A program made the position numbers and the translations under genes. A model generated the notes under the pieces. The model was not told the DNA's origin, searched no databases, and worked only from the letters and a program-made list of their open reading frames with translations. This document shows positions 34,883 to 43,897 of a stretch of 56,247 bases of DNA, piece after piece. The stretch's first letter is position 1; the number at the start of each line of letters is the position of its first letter. This stretch comes from Deltaproteobacteria bacterium Ga0077550. GTDB lineage: Bacteria > Myxococcota_A > Polyangia > Nannocystales > Nannocystaceae. The stretch covers positions 1 through 56,247 of the forward strand of contig LNFB01000252.1 of the NCBI GenBank assembly GCA_001464385.1, read 5' to 3'.

Positions 34883-37060
34883 TCACGAGTACAGGCTGTC
34901 GGGCCACAGCGTCGCGACCACTGCACGCTGCGCGCGCTCCCCCATCCAATACGCCGAGCGCGGGTCGATGCGATAGCTCCCGGCGATCATCGCGACCAGC
35001 GTCTGCTCGAGCGCGCCGACGAACGCGGCGTCCTGCACGACGACGTTGGCCTCGCTCTCCCAGAAGCTCGCGGTCGCGTCGAGGTTGGCCGAGCCGATCG
35101 ACGCGACGGCGCCGTCGACCGACATCAGCTTGGCGTGGACGTAGGGGCGGATGGTGCCGTGGCGCGCGACGATCTCGGGCGCCGCGGGCGGCACGTACTC
35201 GTAGACCTCGACCCCCGCGGCGAGCAGCGGCTCGATGCGCGCCTTCACCATCAGCTCGAACAGCGTGCGGTGCAGCGGCGCGGGGAAGAACGTGCCGTCG
35301 GCGCGACGAGCCGCCGCGTTGCCCGTCAGCAGCGTCACCGCGACGCCGCGGGCGAGCACGCGCTGGATCGCCCGACCGAGCGCGGTGACGATCGGGAAGT
35401 CGTTCACGATGTAGACGTGGTGCTCCGCGCACTCGAGCATCGCCTCGTACATCGACATCGCGTGGGTGTCGGCGAGCCCGCGGTGGATCACCAGGCGCCC
35501 CGCCGCGCTGCCCGCCGGCGGTCGCGCAGCGCGGGTCAGCTCGGGCTCGTCGATCGGCGCGCCGCCGTTCTCTTGCCACGTGTGGGTGAAGGATCGCTGC
35601 ACGTCGGCGACCAGCGGGCCGTGCACCTCGATGTGCGCGTCGAGCCACGGGATGCGCTCGTGCGCGGTGCCGTCGTGCACCGCCACCTCGTCGAACCCAC
35701 GGTAGTACTCGTCCGACGCGTTGCGTCCGGACACGATGGCGTGGGCATCGTCGACGATCACCAGCTTGCGGTGGTCGCGTTGCTTGAGCCGCGACAGGTC
35801 GACGTCGCGGCGCGACTCGATGCGCCCGAGCACGAGCACCTCGATGTTCGGCTCGGCGTCGAGCGCGAGCAGCAGGGGGTTGTTGCGGCCGACGACCTCG
35901 GTCTCGGAGTACAGGGCGTCGACCATGAACCGCACGCGCACGCCCGCGCGGGCGCGCTGGATCAGCGCCACCACCAGACGATCGGCGAACTCGCTGGCGC
36001 GCACGATGTAGAACTGCACGTGCACCGAGCGCTCGGCGCCGGCGATGAGCTCGAACAGGCGCGCGCGGGCGCGGCGGTTGTCGAGCTCCGCGACGAACGC
36101 GTTGCCGGCGACCAGCGAGGAATCGGTGGTCTGGTCCAGGCGCCACGTGACGCGATCGGTCGCGCGCCGCTCGGCGTCGAGGGCGAGCGCCGCCGCGCGG
36201 TGCTGCTGGACGAACTCGGCGTGGCCGGCCCCGAGCCGCGCCTCGCTCGCGGTGAGGAACGCCACCGCGGGCGGCTGCGCGGCGGCGCCGACCATCAGCT
36301 CGTCGGTCACCACCATCGTCACCGGCACGCCGCGTCCCCGCAGCCGTCGCACCGCCGCGGTGAGGAACATCCCCGGGAAGTCGGCCCGCGTGTTGGCGAG
36401 GTCCTGCTGCTCGGTCGGCACGATCAGCGTCGCGGCCGGCGCGATGCCGTGCAGCGCGAACGCCTCGCGGATCTGCGGATCGCGGCTCTTGGCGTGGATG
36501 TCGAAGTACGCCAGCTCGAAGCCGCCGTCGACGAGCGCCCGCAGCGACGCCAGGGCCTCGGCCGCGCCGCCGTCGGTGCGCAGCAGGAGCGCGGCGTGGA
36601 ACAGCACCACCGGCCGCACACCGGTCACCTGCAGCACCCGCTGGCCGACGAGCTCGGACGCCAGGCTGCCCGACGCGATCTCGACGCCGACCGCGTAGAC
36701 GCCGGTGTCCGGCGCCCGCACCACGGCGCGGATCTCCGACTCGCTGCCGATCGCGACCTCGGCGACGACCGTCCCGCCCAGGGTGAACGTCGCGCGCTCG
36801 CCCAGCTTGCCGGCGACGCCGAGCTGCGCGCGCAGCTCGACCCACTCGCCCGGCCCGGTCAGCGCATCGTGCTCGAGGCCGCCGATGAGCTGACGCATGG
36901 CCGGCAGCCGGATCCAGCGATCGAGCCGCGAGTCGAGCGCCCGGGTCGCGACCTCGACGAGGCCCGGATCGGCCTCGCTCGGCGTGGTCTCGCTGGTGAC
37001 GAAGCGCGCGACCAGCTTCTCGATGCCGGCCCGCAGCGCGGAGATCTTCGACTCGGGCAT
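34883..37060 (-). CDS. Phospholipase D / cardiolipin synthase-like protein with extra N-terminal domains
   Basis: 725 aa. The C-terminal half has two HKD motifs, RDHRKLVIVDDAHAIVSGRN (near 430) and YVHAKLMSVDGAVASIGSAN (near 640), the catalytic pair of PLD-superfamily transferases. The N-terminal 340 residues hold a beta-rich segment (about 75-140) and a region at about 165-290 with FHAALLLRTDGGAAEALASL, FDIHAKSRD and LIVPTEQQDLANTRADFPGM, which recalls the HAD-like domain of lipin-type proteins (weak). Probably a phosphatidyl transferase or hydrolase. No signal peptide. It starts 9 nt after the sigma-like gene. Confidence 0.87.
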   Translation of the reverse strand: MPESKISALRAGIEKLVARFVTSETTPSEADPGLVEVATRALDSRLDRWIRLPAMRQLIGGLEHDALTGPGEWVELRAQLGVAGKLGERATFTLGGTVVAEVAIGSESEIRAVVRAPDTGVYAVGVEIASGSLASELVGQRVLQVTGVRPVVLFHAALLLRTDGGAAEALASLRALVDGGFELAYFDIHAKSRDPQIREAFALHGIAPAATLIVPTEQQDLANTRADFPGMFLTAAVRRLRGRGVPVTMVVTDELMVGAAAQPPAVAFLTASEARLGAGHAEFVQQHRAAALALDAERRATDRVTWRLDQTTDSSLVAGNAFVAELDNRRARARLFELIAGAERSVHVQFYIVRASEFADRLVVALIQRARAGVRVRFMVDALYSETEVVGRNNPLLLALDAEPNIEVLVLGRIESRRDVDLSRLKQRDHRKLVIVDDAHAIVSGRNASDEYYRGFDEVAVHDGTAHERIPWLDAHIEVHGPLVADVQRSFTHTWQENGGAPIDEPELTRAARPPAGSAAGRLVIHRGLADTHAMSMYEAMLECAEHHVYIVNDFPIVTALGRAIQRVLARGVAVTLLTGNAAARRADGTFFPAPLHRTLFELMVKARIEPLLAAGVEVYEYVPPAAPEIVARHGTIRPYVHAKLMSVDGAVASIGSANLDATASFWESEANVVVQDAAFVGALEQTLVAMIAGSYRIDPRSAYWMGERAQRAVVATLWPDSLYS

Positions 37061-37069
37061 GATGTGGTC

Positions 37070-38017
37070 TCAGTCCTCGAGCCGCGAGTCGAGCAGCCGG
37101 CGAACGCTGACGTCGACGCGACTGGCGAGCAGCTCGATCACGCTGTCGAGCTCGTGGTCGGCGACACGCAGGCGCTCGCCGAGGGCGTGGCGCATGCCGG
37201 CGAACAGCGCCGCGCGGGCCTCCTCGAGCCAGCGGAACGCGGTCGCGCGGTGGACCGCGTACATCGTCGCGAGGCGATCGGTCGACATGCCGAAGAGATA
37301 GCGCTGCCGCAGCAGGTTGCGCTGACGCGCCGTCAGGGCGGCGAGGCCCTCGCGCATCGCCTCGGGCACTGCCGCGCCGTAGGCCCGCCGCATGTACTCG
37401 AGCTCGGGGTCCTCGCGATCCGCGACGCGATCGAACAAGCGCGTGTCGTTGGCGGGGGCGTCCGGCGGCGTGGCCTTGCGGGCGACATCGATCAGCACGC
37501 GCGCCGCGGTGACGCGGACCCAGCTGCGCAGGCTGCCGCGCCCGCCGTACGCGGCGATGCGGAGCTCGCGACCGGGCACCGCGACGAACAGGCGCTCGCG
37601 GACGCGCTGGCGGAACTCGTCCTTGGCCATCACGTGGCCGCCACCGCGGGCGTGCGCGAGATCGAGGTCGCGGGCGAACTCGGCCTCGAAGCGCGCGAGC
37701 GCGTCGGCGTGCCCGGCCGCGCACGCGCACGCCAGCGCGAGGTCGGCGGCAAAGATCGAGCCGAGGCACTGCTCGGGCTCGGCGTCGGCGTCGACGGCCG
37801 ACGCGAGCTGGGCCGCGAAGCGTGAAGGATCCGGCGGCGCGACGCCGAGGGTCGCGGTGCCCTCGGTCCACAGGCGCGCCAGCTCGGCCTCGAGGCCCGG
37901 CCACGCGGCCATGCGCGCGGCGACGGCCGGCTCGAGCTCGGCCAGGAATGCCACGCGCAGCGCCGAGGCCACCATTTCGCCGATGCTACCGCCATTTTCG
38001 GGCGCGAACCCGGCCAT
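37070..38017 (-). CDS. Divergent sigma-70-like regulator
   Basis: 315 aa, longer than ECF factors. A helical N-terminus (about 1-105) precedes a region-2-like segment (FEAEFARDLDLAHA through SLRSWVRVTAARVLIDVARK) and a clear region 4 (ALTARQRNLLRQRYLFGMSTDRLATMYAVHRATAFRWLEEARAAL). This is the family of large sigma-like proteins common in myxobacteria, which often sit beside Ser/Thr kinases; here the neighbour is the PLD-like gene, probably in the same operon. ATG at 38017; another in-frame ATG at 37975. Confidence 0.8.
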   Translation of the reverse strand: MAGFAPENGGSIGEMVASALRVAFLAELEPAVAARMAAWPGLEAELARLWTEGTATLGVAPPDPSRFAAQLASAVDADAEPEQCLGSIFAADLALACACAAGHADALARFEAEFARDLDLAHARGGGHVMAKDEFRQRVRERLFVAVPGRELRIAAYGGRGSLRSWVRVTAARVLIDVARKATPPDAPANDTRLFDRVADREDPELEYMRRAYGAAVPEAMREGLAALTARQRNLLRQRYLFGMSTDRLATMYAVHRATAFRWLEEARAALFAGMRHALGERLRVADHELDSVIELLASRVDVSVRRLLDSRLED

Positions 38018-38094
38018 CGTCGATTTCCGGGCCGACCCGGGGCGACAGTCGGCGACGACCCCCGTCAAGCGGGATGACCCCGAAAGGACTCCCC

Positions 38095-38382
38095 ATGAAG
38101 GCCCTCAAGATCCTCGGTTTCATCTTCGGCGCGCTCGGTCTCGCCGTGTTCGTGTTCTGGTTCGGCTGGCTGCGTGCCCCCGACGCCAAGGACGTCTGCG
38201 ACAACGTCGTGAAGGTCATGAAGAAGGAGAGCGGTGTCGACGTGCCCGAGGCGTTCACCAAGGAGTGCATCGCCGAGTACAGCCGCGAGCCGAAGTTCGG
38301 CAAGGTCCCGTGGGTGGCGCAGCTCAAGTGCATCCGCGACGCGGAGACCAGCGCGGCGATGCAGGCCTGCGAGAAGCGGTGA
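38095..38382 (+). CDS. Small single-pass membrane protein
   Basis: 95 aa. N-terminal membrane helix (ILGFIFGALGLAVFVFWFGW) and an exported-side domain of about 65 residues with four cysteines (VCDNVVKVMKKE, KECIAEYS, LKCIRDAE, QACEKR), likely two disulfides. A strong ribosome binding site (GAAAGGA) lies 7 nt before the ATG, so it is probably well expressed. No family recognised. Confidence 0.8.
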   Translation: MKALKILGFIFGALGLAVFVFWFGWLRAPDAKDVCDNVVKVMKKESGVDVPEAFTKECIAEYSREPKFGKVPWVAQLKCIRDAETSAAMQACEKR

Positions 38383-38450
38383 GCGCGGGCCTCGGGCGGC
38401 GCGCTGCGGGTTGCCGCGCGCGCGCCGCTTTAGGCTACCCTCCGCCCGAC

Positions 38451-39116
38451 GTGAAGACGGCTCGCCTCATCCTCTGCTTCTCCCTCGCGTGTGTGTCCAT
38501 CGCCTGCGGCTCGGACGACGGCTCGGGCGCCGGTTCGTCGTCGAGCGACGGCTCCTCCGGCGCGAGCGCGTCGGCCACCGATCCCGACACCACGGTCACC
38601 GCGACGGCGACCGATCCCGACACCACCGTCTCCGCGTCGGCGACCGACACCCAGGCCGACTCGTCGACGACGGATCCCACCGCGACGACGACGGACCCGA
38701 CCCAGGGCACGGACGCGACCGACACCGGCAGCAGCTCGACCGACACCGGCAGCAGCTCGACCGACGCGACCGGCACGGGCAGCAGCTCGACCGACCCGTC
38801 GGCCGGGAGCTCCGACACAGGCGTGATGCCGACGTCGGGCTACGGCGACTGCGTGAACAACCCCGAGGCGCGGGTCTGCGTCGACGGCGAGATCTGTGCC
38901 CTCGATCCGGACGGCCAGCTCGGGTTCTGCACCTTCCAGGGCTGCGCGGACGAGACCGATTGCCCGAGCGTCGCGTCGGGGAACCCCACCGTGACGTGCA
39001 TCGACGCCAACTCGGACATGGTCCAGGACTGCATGCTCGGCTGCTCGATGGGCGAGACGTGCCCGGACGGCATGGTCTGCGTGTTCGCTGCGTTCTGCGT
39101 GTGGCAGGCGGAGTGA
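38451..39116 (+). CDS. Lipoprotein with Thr/Asp/Ser repeat stalk and Cys-rich head
   Basis: 221 aa. GTG start, signal with lipobox SIACG, then about 100 residues of imperfect tandem repeats (ATDPDTTV units, then TDTGSSS units), then a 90-residue domain with ten or more cysteines (CVNNPEARVCVDGEICALD, CTFQGCADETDC, CMLGCSMGETCPDGMVC), like EGF/Dickkopf-style Cys-rich modules in other myxobacterial surface proteins. Possible promoter TTGCCG (38411) and TACCCT (38436), spacing 19, weak. Function unknown, probably adhesive or structural. Confidence 0.78.
   Translation: MKTARLILCFSLACVSIACGSDDGSGAGSSSSDGSSGASASATDPDTTVTATATDPDTTVSASATDTQADSSTTDPTATTTDPTQGTDATDTGSSSTDTGSSSTDATGTGSSSTDPSAGSSDTGVMPTSGYGDCVNNPEARVCVDGEICALDPDGQLGFCTFQGCADETDCPSVASGNPTVTCIDANSDMVQDCMLGCSMGETCPDGMVCVFAAFCVWQAE
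38721..38792 (+). repeat. Tandem 21-bp repeats in lipoprotein stalk
   Basis: GACACCGGCAGCAGCTCGACC occurs twice head to tail (38721-38741, 38742-38762), then a longer variant unit (30 bp) to 38792. Codes for TDTGSSS repeats; unit changes keep the frame. Confidence 0.8.
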
Positions 39117-39123
39117 CCGAAAC

Positions 39124-39603
39124 TCAGTCCCCGGCGAGCCCGAGCGCGCAGCCCTGCACATCCTCGTAGCCGGGCGTGCACGGGTAGAGATCGACGTCGG
39201 CCGCCGGCGTGCACACGCCGTGCTGATCGAGCGCGCAGCCGTTGAACGTGCACGCGTGGGTGCACTCGCGATCGTCGCCGTTGGCGACGCCGTCGTCGCA
39301 CTCCTCACCGACGTCGAGCACCCCATCGCCGCAGGGATGCAGCGGGAGGGTCGGCTCGTGGTCGGCCGTCGGCGCGCCGGGGGCCGCGAGGGCCGACACG
39401 CGCGCGCCGTCGTCTCCACCATCGTCGCCGTCGTCGTCGCCCTCGTCGTCGCGGTCGCCGTCGTCCGCGTCGTCCGTCTCGCCGCTGTGGGCCGCATCGG
39501 TGGCGTCCGTGCGCGGTGGATCCTCGGCCTCGCAGCCGAGGCCGAGCCCGGTGGTGAGGGTGGCGAGGAGGAACACGACGTGTCGCAGCTTCGAGGGGTT
39601 CAT
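39124..39603 (-). CDS. Lipoprotein with acidic stalk and partial DUF4215-type Cys repeat
   Basis: 159 aa. Signal with lipobox GLGLGC, then a very acidic Asp/Gly stretch (about 40-70), then CGDGVLDVGEECDDGVANGD followed by CTHACTFNGC, which matches the start of the myxobacterial Cys-rich DUF4215 repeat. A good ribosome binding site (AGGAG, about 9 nt before ATG 39603). It converges on the lipoprotein at 38451 with 7 nt between stops. Likely a surface protein; function unknown. Confidence 0.78.
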   Translation of the reverse strand: MNPSKLRHVVFLLATLTTGLGLGCEAEDPPRTDATDAAHSGETDDADDGDRDDEGDDDGDDGGDDGARVSALAAPGAPTADHEPTLPLHPCGDGVLDVGEECDDGVANGDDRECTHACTFNGCALDQHGVCTPAADVDLYPCTPGYEDVQGCALGLAGD

Positions 39604-39914
39604 GGCGCAGTACTCCTGTGGGCCGGCGTCTCCGACCGGCGCGTCGTTCGTCATCGGGGACGCGGCGCGGGTCGGGGGACACGCGGTCTCGTCCTGTTGC
39701 TATCCGTCGCCCGCGCGATTGGGTTGCTCGCGGGCGGTCGGGTCGGGACGGGGTGCCGCGGCGGCGCGCGCCCCTCGTCCCTGGTCTTGTGGCTTTGAAC
39801 CCAGGCCCGTCACCTTTGTTTCCGGCGACCGTGCGTTTCCCGATCGCGGACGATCGCACGGCCGCGCCGTCCCGATCCCGCGACGAGCGGACAGCGACGG
39901 AGGCGCCCGTGCGA
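39604..39914. other. Intergenic region, no gene seen
   Basis: 311 bp between two minus-strand lipoprotein genes. It should hold the promoter of the 39603 gene, but I could not pick a convincing -35/-10 pair. Short open frames here have no signal, ribosome binding site or recognisable sequence. Confidence 0.6.
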
Positions 39915-40484
39915 TCAACCGCAGACGAAGTCGACGCCGCAGTTGGTGCAGCAGTCGTTGAGGAACGGGACGCACCCGGCACCGTCCTGCAAGCAGCACG
40001 GGCCGTCGTCGATCTGACAGCCCGCGCAGGTCGGCTCGCCGATGAAGTCACCGCCGAGATCGCTGCACATCGCACCGCCGAGATCGTTGGTCTCGCAGGT
40101 CTCGCCGGGCTCGATCACCCCGTTGCCGCAGATCGCCGACGGGCCGCCGCTCGAGCTCTCGTCGCCGCCGCTCTCCGCCGGTCCGCCGCTCGAGCTGGTG
40201 TCACCGTTCACGGCGCCTGTCGATCCGGATCCACCGCTCGACTCGCCGACACCGGAGTCGAGGCTCGTCGGGCCGGAGTCGACCTCGCCCATGCTGACAC
40301 TCGCGCTGCCCTCGGAGTCGTCGACCGCGGACGCGCCGCTGCTGCTGCCGATCACGTCCGACGTGGACCCGGCCGCGGTGGTCCCACCACCACTCGTCCC
40401 CGTCGGCTCGCCCGACGCATCGAAGCTGCAGGCGCACAGGACGAGCCAGAGACCCAGGAGACCCGGGGACGAACGACGCGACAT
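39915..40484 (-). CDS. Lipoprotein with Ser/Gly stalk and Cys-rich C-terminus
   Basis: 189 aa. Signal with lipobox LVLCAC, a roughly 95-residue Ser/Gly/Thr/Asp stalk, and a 70-residue Cys-rich end starting ICGNGVIEPGETCE (DUF4215-like opening) and finishing with CCLQDGAGC, CCTNCGVDFVCG. Same architecture as the neighbour at 39124 and the lipoproteins at 38451 and 17397. ATG at 40484. Divergent from the next gene. Confidence 0.77.
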   Translation of the reverse strand: MSRRSSPGLLGLWLVLCACSFDASGEPTGTSGGGTTAAGSTSDVIGSSSGASAVDDSEGSASVSMGEVDSGPTSLDSGVGESSGGSGSTGAVNGDTSSSGGPAESGGDESSSGGPSAICGNGVIEPGETCETNDLGGAMCSDLGGDFIGEPTCAGCQIDDGPCCLQDGAGCVPFLNDCCTNCGVDFVCG

Positions 40485-40563
40485 CGGGGCGGACCGTAGC
40501 ACCAAACCCCGCGCGATCGCGTCCGCGCCCCTCGCCGCGGGCGCCCTGACATTTTCGTCGGTC

Positions 40564-40592
40564 TTGTCGCCCCCGGGGGTGCGTACTAGACT
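40564..40592 (+). promoter_or_regulatory. Sigma70-type promoter of the PEP/pyruvate-binding lipoprotein operon
   Basis: TTGTCG (40564-40569), exactly 17 bases, TAGACT (40587-40592). Start of transcription would be near 40599, about 45 nt before the proposed TTG start at 40646. One of the better promoter matches in the window. Confidence 0.5.
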
Positions 40593-40645
40593 GCCAGCGT
40601 CGGTTCGCGAGTTGTTCGCGGCCCGGCGTTGGGTTGGAGGTTGGG

Positions 40646-42883
40646 TTGGCGTTCGTGGGATCGAAGATCATCGTGGCGAGCTCCGTGCGCGCGGCCCTCG
40701 GCGTCGCGCTGGCGATGACCGCCTGCGCCCCGGCCGCGGACGCCGTCGATCCATGCGGACCCGGGGCCTCTCCGGACGACCGTGATGGGGCCTGCTGGTG
40801 CGATCCGGGCTTCTTCGGCGATCCCGACGTCGAGTGCACGCCCCACGCCGATCTCTGCGCCGAGGCCGAAGCGCGCGTGGGTCACAGCGCGTGCGCGCAT
40901 ACCATCGACGACGACGCGCAGTGGGATCGGCTGTCGCTGGGCGGCGGTCCGCCGAGCAGCGGCGTGCGCCGCATGGGCAAGTTCCTCGTGCCCGCGTCAC
41001 CCGAGGCGCGCTTGCCCACCGTGTTCGCCGACGCGAACTACTACCGGCTGCACTACTGCCTGATGTCGGTGGCGTTCGAGCCCGCGTTCCCGGACCTCAG
41101 CGTCGCCGACTACGCCGAGCTCATCCTCACCCGCGCCAGCCGCGAGTTCTACGGCGGCTCGACGTTCGAGTTCGAGGACGAACGGCCCACGCGCTACGGC
41201 TTCTCGATCGAGACCGCCAATCGCCCGGACGAAGCGCCCGACGTCGAGGCGGTCTACGCGGTGTACCGCCACCTCTCCGATCGCTTCCTGCCCGGCGAGC
41301 TGGCCTACGTGCCCAAGGGCGAGCTGCAGGAGGCCGCTGCGGCGAAGTGGACCGCGCCGCCGTTCCCGATCGCCACCAAGGGCGACGCCGCGGTGTCCTA
41401 CGAGACGTACACCCCGGGCATCGCCTACGGCCGCGTGCGCCTCGCGACCGACGACGGCGCGGCGAGCTACGGCTGGCAGGACCTCGTGGTGTTCGACGAG
41501 GTGCCGCTGACCTTCGAGGGGGTGATCGCCGCGGCGGTCACCGGCGGTCGCCAGGATCTGCTGAGTCACCTGAACGTGCTGTCGGGGCAGCGCGGCACGC
41601 CGAACGTCTTCGTGCAGGACGCGGTCGCCCTGTTCACCCCGTTCGAGGGCGAGCTGGTGCGACTCGAGGCCGACGCGGGCAGCTATACCCTCACGGCGGC
41701 CACCGAGGCCGAGGCGCAGGCGTGGTGGGACGGGCACCGCCCGAGCGCGGGCGACCTCGATCCCGCCGACCTCGACCACGTCGCCTTCGACGCGTTCCGC
41801 GACATCCCCACCGCGACCGCCGAGGAGCGCGCCGCCGCCCGCTCGCGCTTCGGCGCCAAGACGGTCGGCCTCGCCACGCTCGCGCGGCTGATCCCGACGC
41901 AGCACCAGACGCCGGGCTTCGGGATCCCGTTCCACGACTACGCCGCGTTCGTGGCCGACAACACCTGGGAGGTCGATCTCGGCGCGGGCACGACGACGGC
42001 CAGCTACGCCGAGACCCTCGCCGCGTGGCTCGACGATCCGGGCTTCCGCACCGACGCCAGCGTCCGGGCGGAGCGCCTCGCCGCGCTGCGGGACGAGATG
42101 ACCGGCCGCGGCGTCGTCGATCCCGCGCTCGTCGCCGCGCTGCGCGATCGCATCGTCGAGGAGTTCGGCGACGACGCGGTCATGGTCCGCATCCGCTCGT
42201 CGTCGAACGCCGAGGACACGGCCACGTTCAACGGCGCCGGTCTCTACGACTCCGCGAGCGCCTGCGCGGCCGACTCCTTCGCGCCGGCCGGGGCCACCGC
42301 CTCGCTGTGCGACCCCAACAAGGATCCGCGCCCCCTCGAGGCGGCCCTCACCGAGGTGTGGGCCAGCCTGTGGAACTACGGCGCGTTCGAGGAGCGCGAC
42401 TACTACCAGATCGACCACGGCCAGGTCGCGATGGGCGCGACGGTGTCGCTGCGCTACGAGGACGAGCTCGCCAACGGCGTCGCGTTCACCGGCAACCCCC
42501 GCGATCCCAAGAACAAGAGCTACCTCGTCAACGCCCAGGCCGGCGACACCGACGTCGTCAGCCCGACGCCCGGCGTCACCGCCGAGCTCTCGTACCTCAC
42601 GATCACCGACGGCGAGGTCACCGGCATCGATCGCGTCGTTGCGTCGTCGCTCGTCGAGCCCGACCAGGTCGTGATGAGCGACGCCGACCTCGCGCTGCTC
42701 GGCGGGCTGATGGCCGAGCTCACCACCACCTACCCCATCGACGACGCGGGCACGAGCGGAACGCCGCCGCTGCTCGACCTCGAATTCAAGATCGCCCCCG
42801 ACGGGGGCCTCGTCATCAAACAGATCCGCACGTTCGTGCCCTCGGCCTACGCGTCGGATCCCAACTGCCGGGACATGCCATGA
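40646..42883 (+). CDS. Exported PEP/pyruvate-binding (PPDK N-terminal, ATP-grasp) domain lipoprotein
   Basis: About 745 aa. A signal ending in lipobox AMTAC is followed by a short Cys-rich EGF-like stretch (CGPGASPDDRDGACWCDPGF), then a large unknown region (about 75-470, with GKFLVPAS, ATKGDAAVSYETYTPGIAYG), and a C-terminal domain with VMVRIRSSSNAEDTATFNGAG, the conserved Arg-Ser-Ser-x-x-x-Glu-Asp segment of PPDK/PEP-synthase ATP-binding domains; later GVAFTGNPRDPKN and LDLEFKI fit the same fold. The swivelling His domain is absent. TTG at 40646 is chosen because GGAGG lies 5 nt upstream; GTGs at 40655 or 40685 would still keep the signal. An ATP-dependent fold outside the cell is odd. Confidence 0.82.
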   Translation: MAFVGSKIIVASSVRAALGVALAMTACAPAADAVDPCGPGASPDDRDGACWCDPGFFGDPDVECTPHADLCAEAEARVGHSACAHTIDDDAQWDRLSLGGGPPSSGVRRMGKFLVPASPEARLPTVFADANYYRLHYCLMSVAFEPAFPDLSVADYAELILTRASREFYGGSTFEFEDERPTRYGFSIETANRPDEAPDVEAVYAVYRHLSDRFLPGELAYVPKGELQEAAAAKWTAPPFPIATKGDAAVSYETYTPGIAYGRVRLATDDGAASYGWQDLVVFDEVPLTFEGVIAAAVTGGRQDLLSHLNVLSGQRGTPNVFVQDAVALFTPFEGELVRLEADAGSYTLTAATEAEAQAWWDGHRPSAGDLDPADLDHVAFDAFRDIPTATAEERAAARSRFGAKTVGLATLARLIPTQHQTPGFGIPFHDYAAFVADNTWEVDLGAGTTTASYAETLAAWLDDPGFRTDASVRAERLAALRDEMTGRGVVDPALVAALRDRIVEEFGDDAVMVRIRSSSNAEDTATFNGAGLYDSASACAADSFAPAGATASLCDPNKDPRPLEAALTEVWASLWNYGAFEERDYYQIDHGQVAMGATVSLRYEDELANGVAFTGNPRDPKNKSYLVNAQAGDTDVVSPTPGVTAELSYLTITDGEVTGIDRVVASSLVEPDQVVMSDADLALLGGLMAELTTTYPIDDAGTSGTPPLLDLEFKIAPDGGLVIKQIRTFVPSAYASDPNCRDMP

Positions 42884-43890
42884 AACCCTATTCCTTCGTC
42901 GCCACCGCCCTGTTCCTCTCGACCGCCTGTGGGCCCGCGAAGGGCACCGATTCCGAGTCCGACTCCGCGTCCGGCTCGGAGTCCGACTCGGAGTCCGAGT
43001 CCGACTCCGCCACCGAGTCCGGCGTGCAGCAGTGCTACCTCGGCCAGGACGTGCTCGAGATCGGCGAGGAGCTCGAGACCCCGGACGGCTGCCTCACCTA
43101 CCGCTGCGACGACGGCGGAGTGCTCAGCATCATCGAGGATGGACGCGTGAACCTCCCGGGGGACCTCACGCTCGCCACGCAGGAGGACGTCGACGCCCAG
43201 GTCTGCCTCGGCGTCGTCGAGGGCGCGCTCACGATCAGCGGGACGGCCGCGGACCTCACCCCGCTCGCGCAGCTCACCCGCGTCGGCGGCAAGCTCGAGA
43301 TCCGCGGCAGCGCGGCGGTCACCCTGGCCGGCTTCGACGCCCTCGGCGAGGTCGGCGACGCGATCGTCATCGCCGACAACCAGGCCCTCACCGCGATGTC
43401 GTTCTTGCCGTACATGAGCGTGTTCGGCGACGTCACGATCCAGAACAACGACGCGCTCGTCTCCCTCGCCGGCGCCGCGTTCCTCGGCGAGTGCGGCAAC
43501 TGCTCGGTGCGCCTGCACCTCGGCGAGGGCGAGGCGACGACCGGTGGCTCCGATCAGGATCCCGGCGGCGACGGCGGCGCACCGGCGGGCGAGGACACAG
43601 GTCCGACCGGCGGCTCGTTCTACGGCAACATCCTCATCGCGGACAACGATGTGCTCACCGAGCTCTCGGCCATGGGCGCGCTCGTGTTCGCCTGGGCCGA
43701 CGTCCGCTTCCGCAACAACGCGGCGCTGACGAGCCTCGCGGCGCTGCAGCTCTCGGAGGTCCGCGGAAGCCTCGAGATCAGCGACCACCCCGCGCTCGAC
43801 TCGGCCGAGGCCCAGGCCTTCGCCGACGGCATCGACGTGTGGGGGACCGCGACGGTCTGCGGCAACGCGGGCGGCATCGCCTGTCCGTAG
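42880..43890 (+). CDS. Lipoprotein with Ser-Asp/Glu repeat stalk and leucine-rich/Receptor-L-like domain
   Basis: 336 aa. Signal with lipobox LSTAC, an SD/SE repeat stalk (about 22-47), a small Cys module (CYLGQDVLEIGEELETPDGC), then beta-helical repeats of the receptor-L type (GGKLEIRGSAAVTLAGFDAL, GDAIVIADNQALTAMSFLP, FGDVTIQNNDALVSLAG), interrupted by a 40-residue Gly/Asp insertion before the last two turns. The ATG overlaps the upstream TGA (ATGA), so it is made with the PEP/pyruvate-binding lipoprotein. Likely a binding or recognition surface. Confidence 0.82.
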   Translation: MKPYSFVATALFLSTACGPAKGTDSESDSASGSESDSESESDSATESGVQQCYLGQDVLEIGEELETPDGCLTYRCDDGGVLSIIEDGRVNLPGDLTLATQEDVDAQVCLGVVEGALTISGTAADLTPLAQLTRVGGKLEIRGSAAVTLAGFDALGEVGDAIVIADNQALTAMSFLPYMSVFGDVTIQNNDALVSLAGAAFLGECGNCSVRLHLGEGEATTGGSDQDPGGDGGAPAGEDTGPTGGSFYGNILIADNDVLTELSAMGALVFAWADVRFRNNAALTSLAALQLSEVRGSLEISDHPALDSAEAQAFADGIDVWGTATVCGNAGGIACP

Positions 43891-43897
43891 CGGGCCC

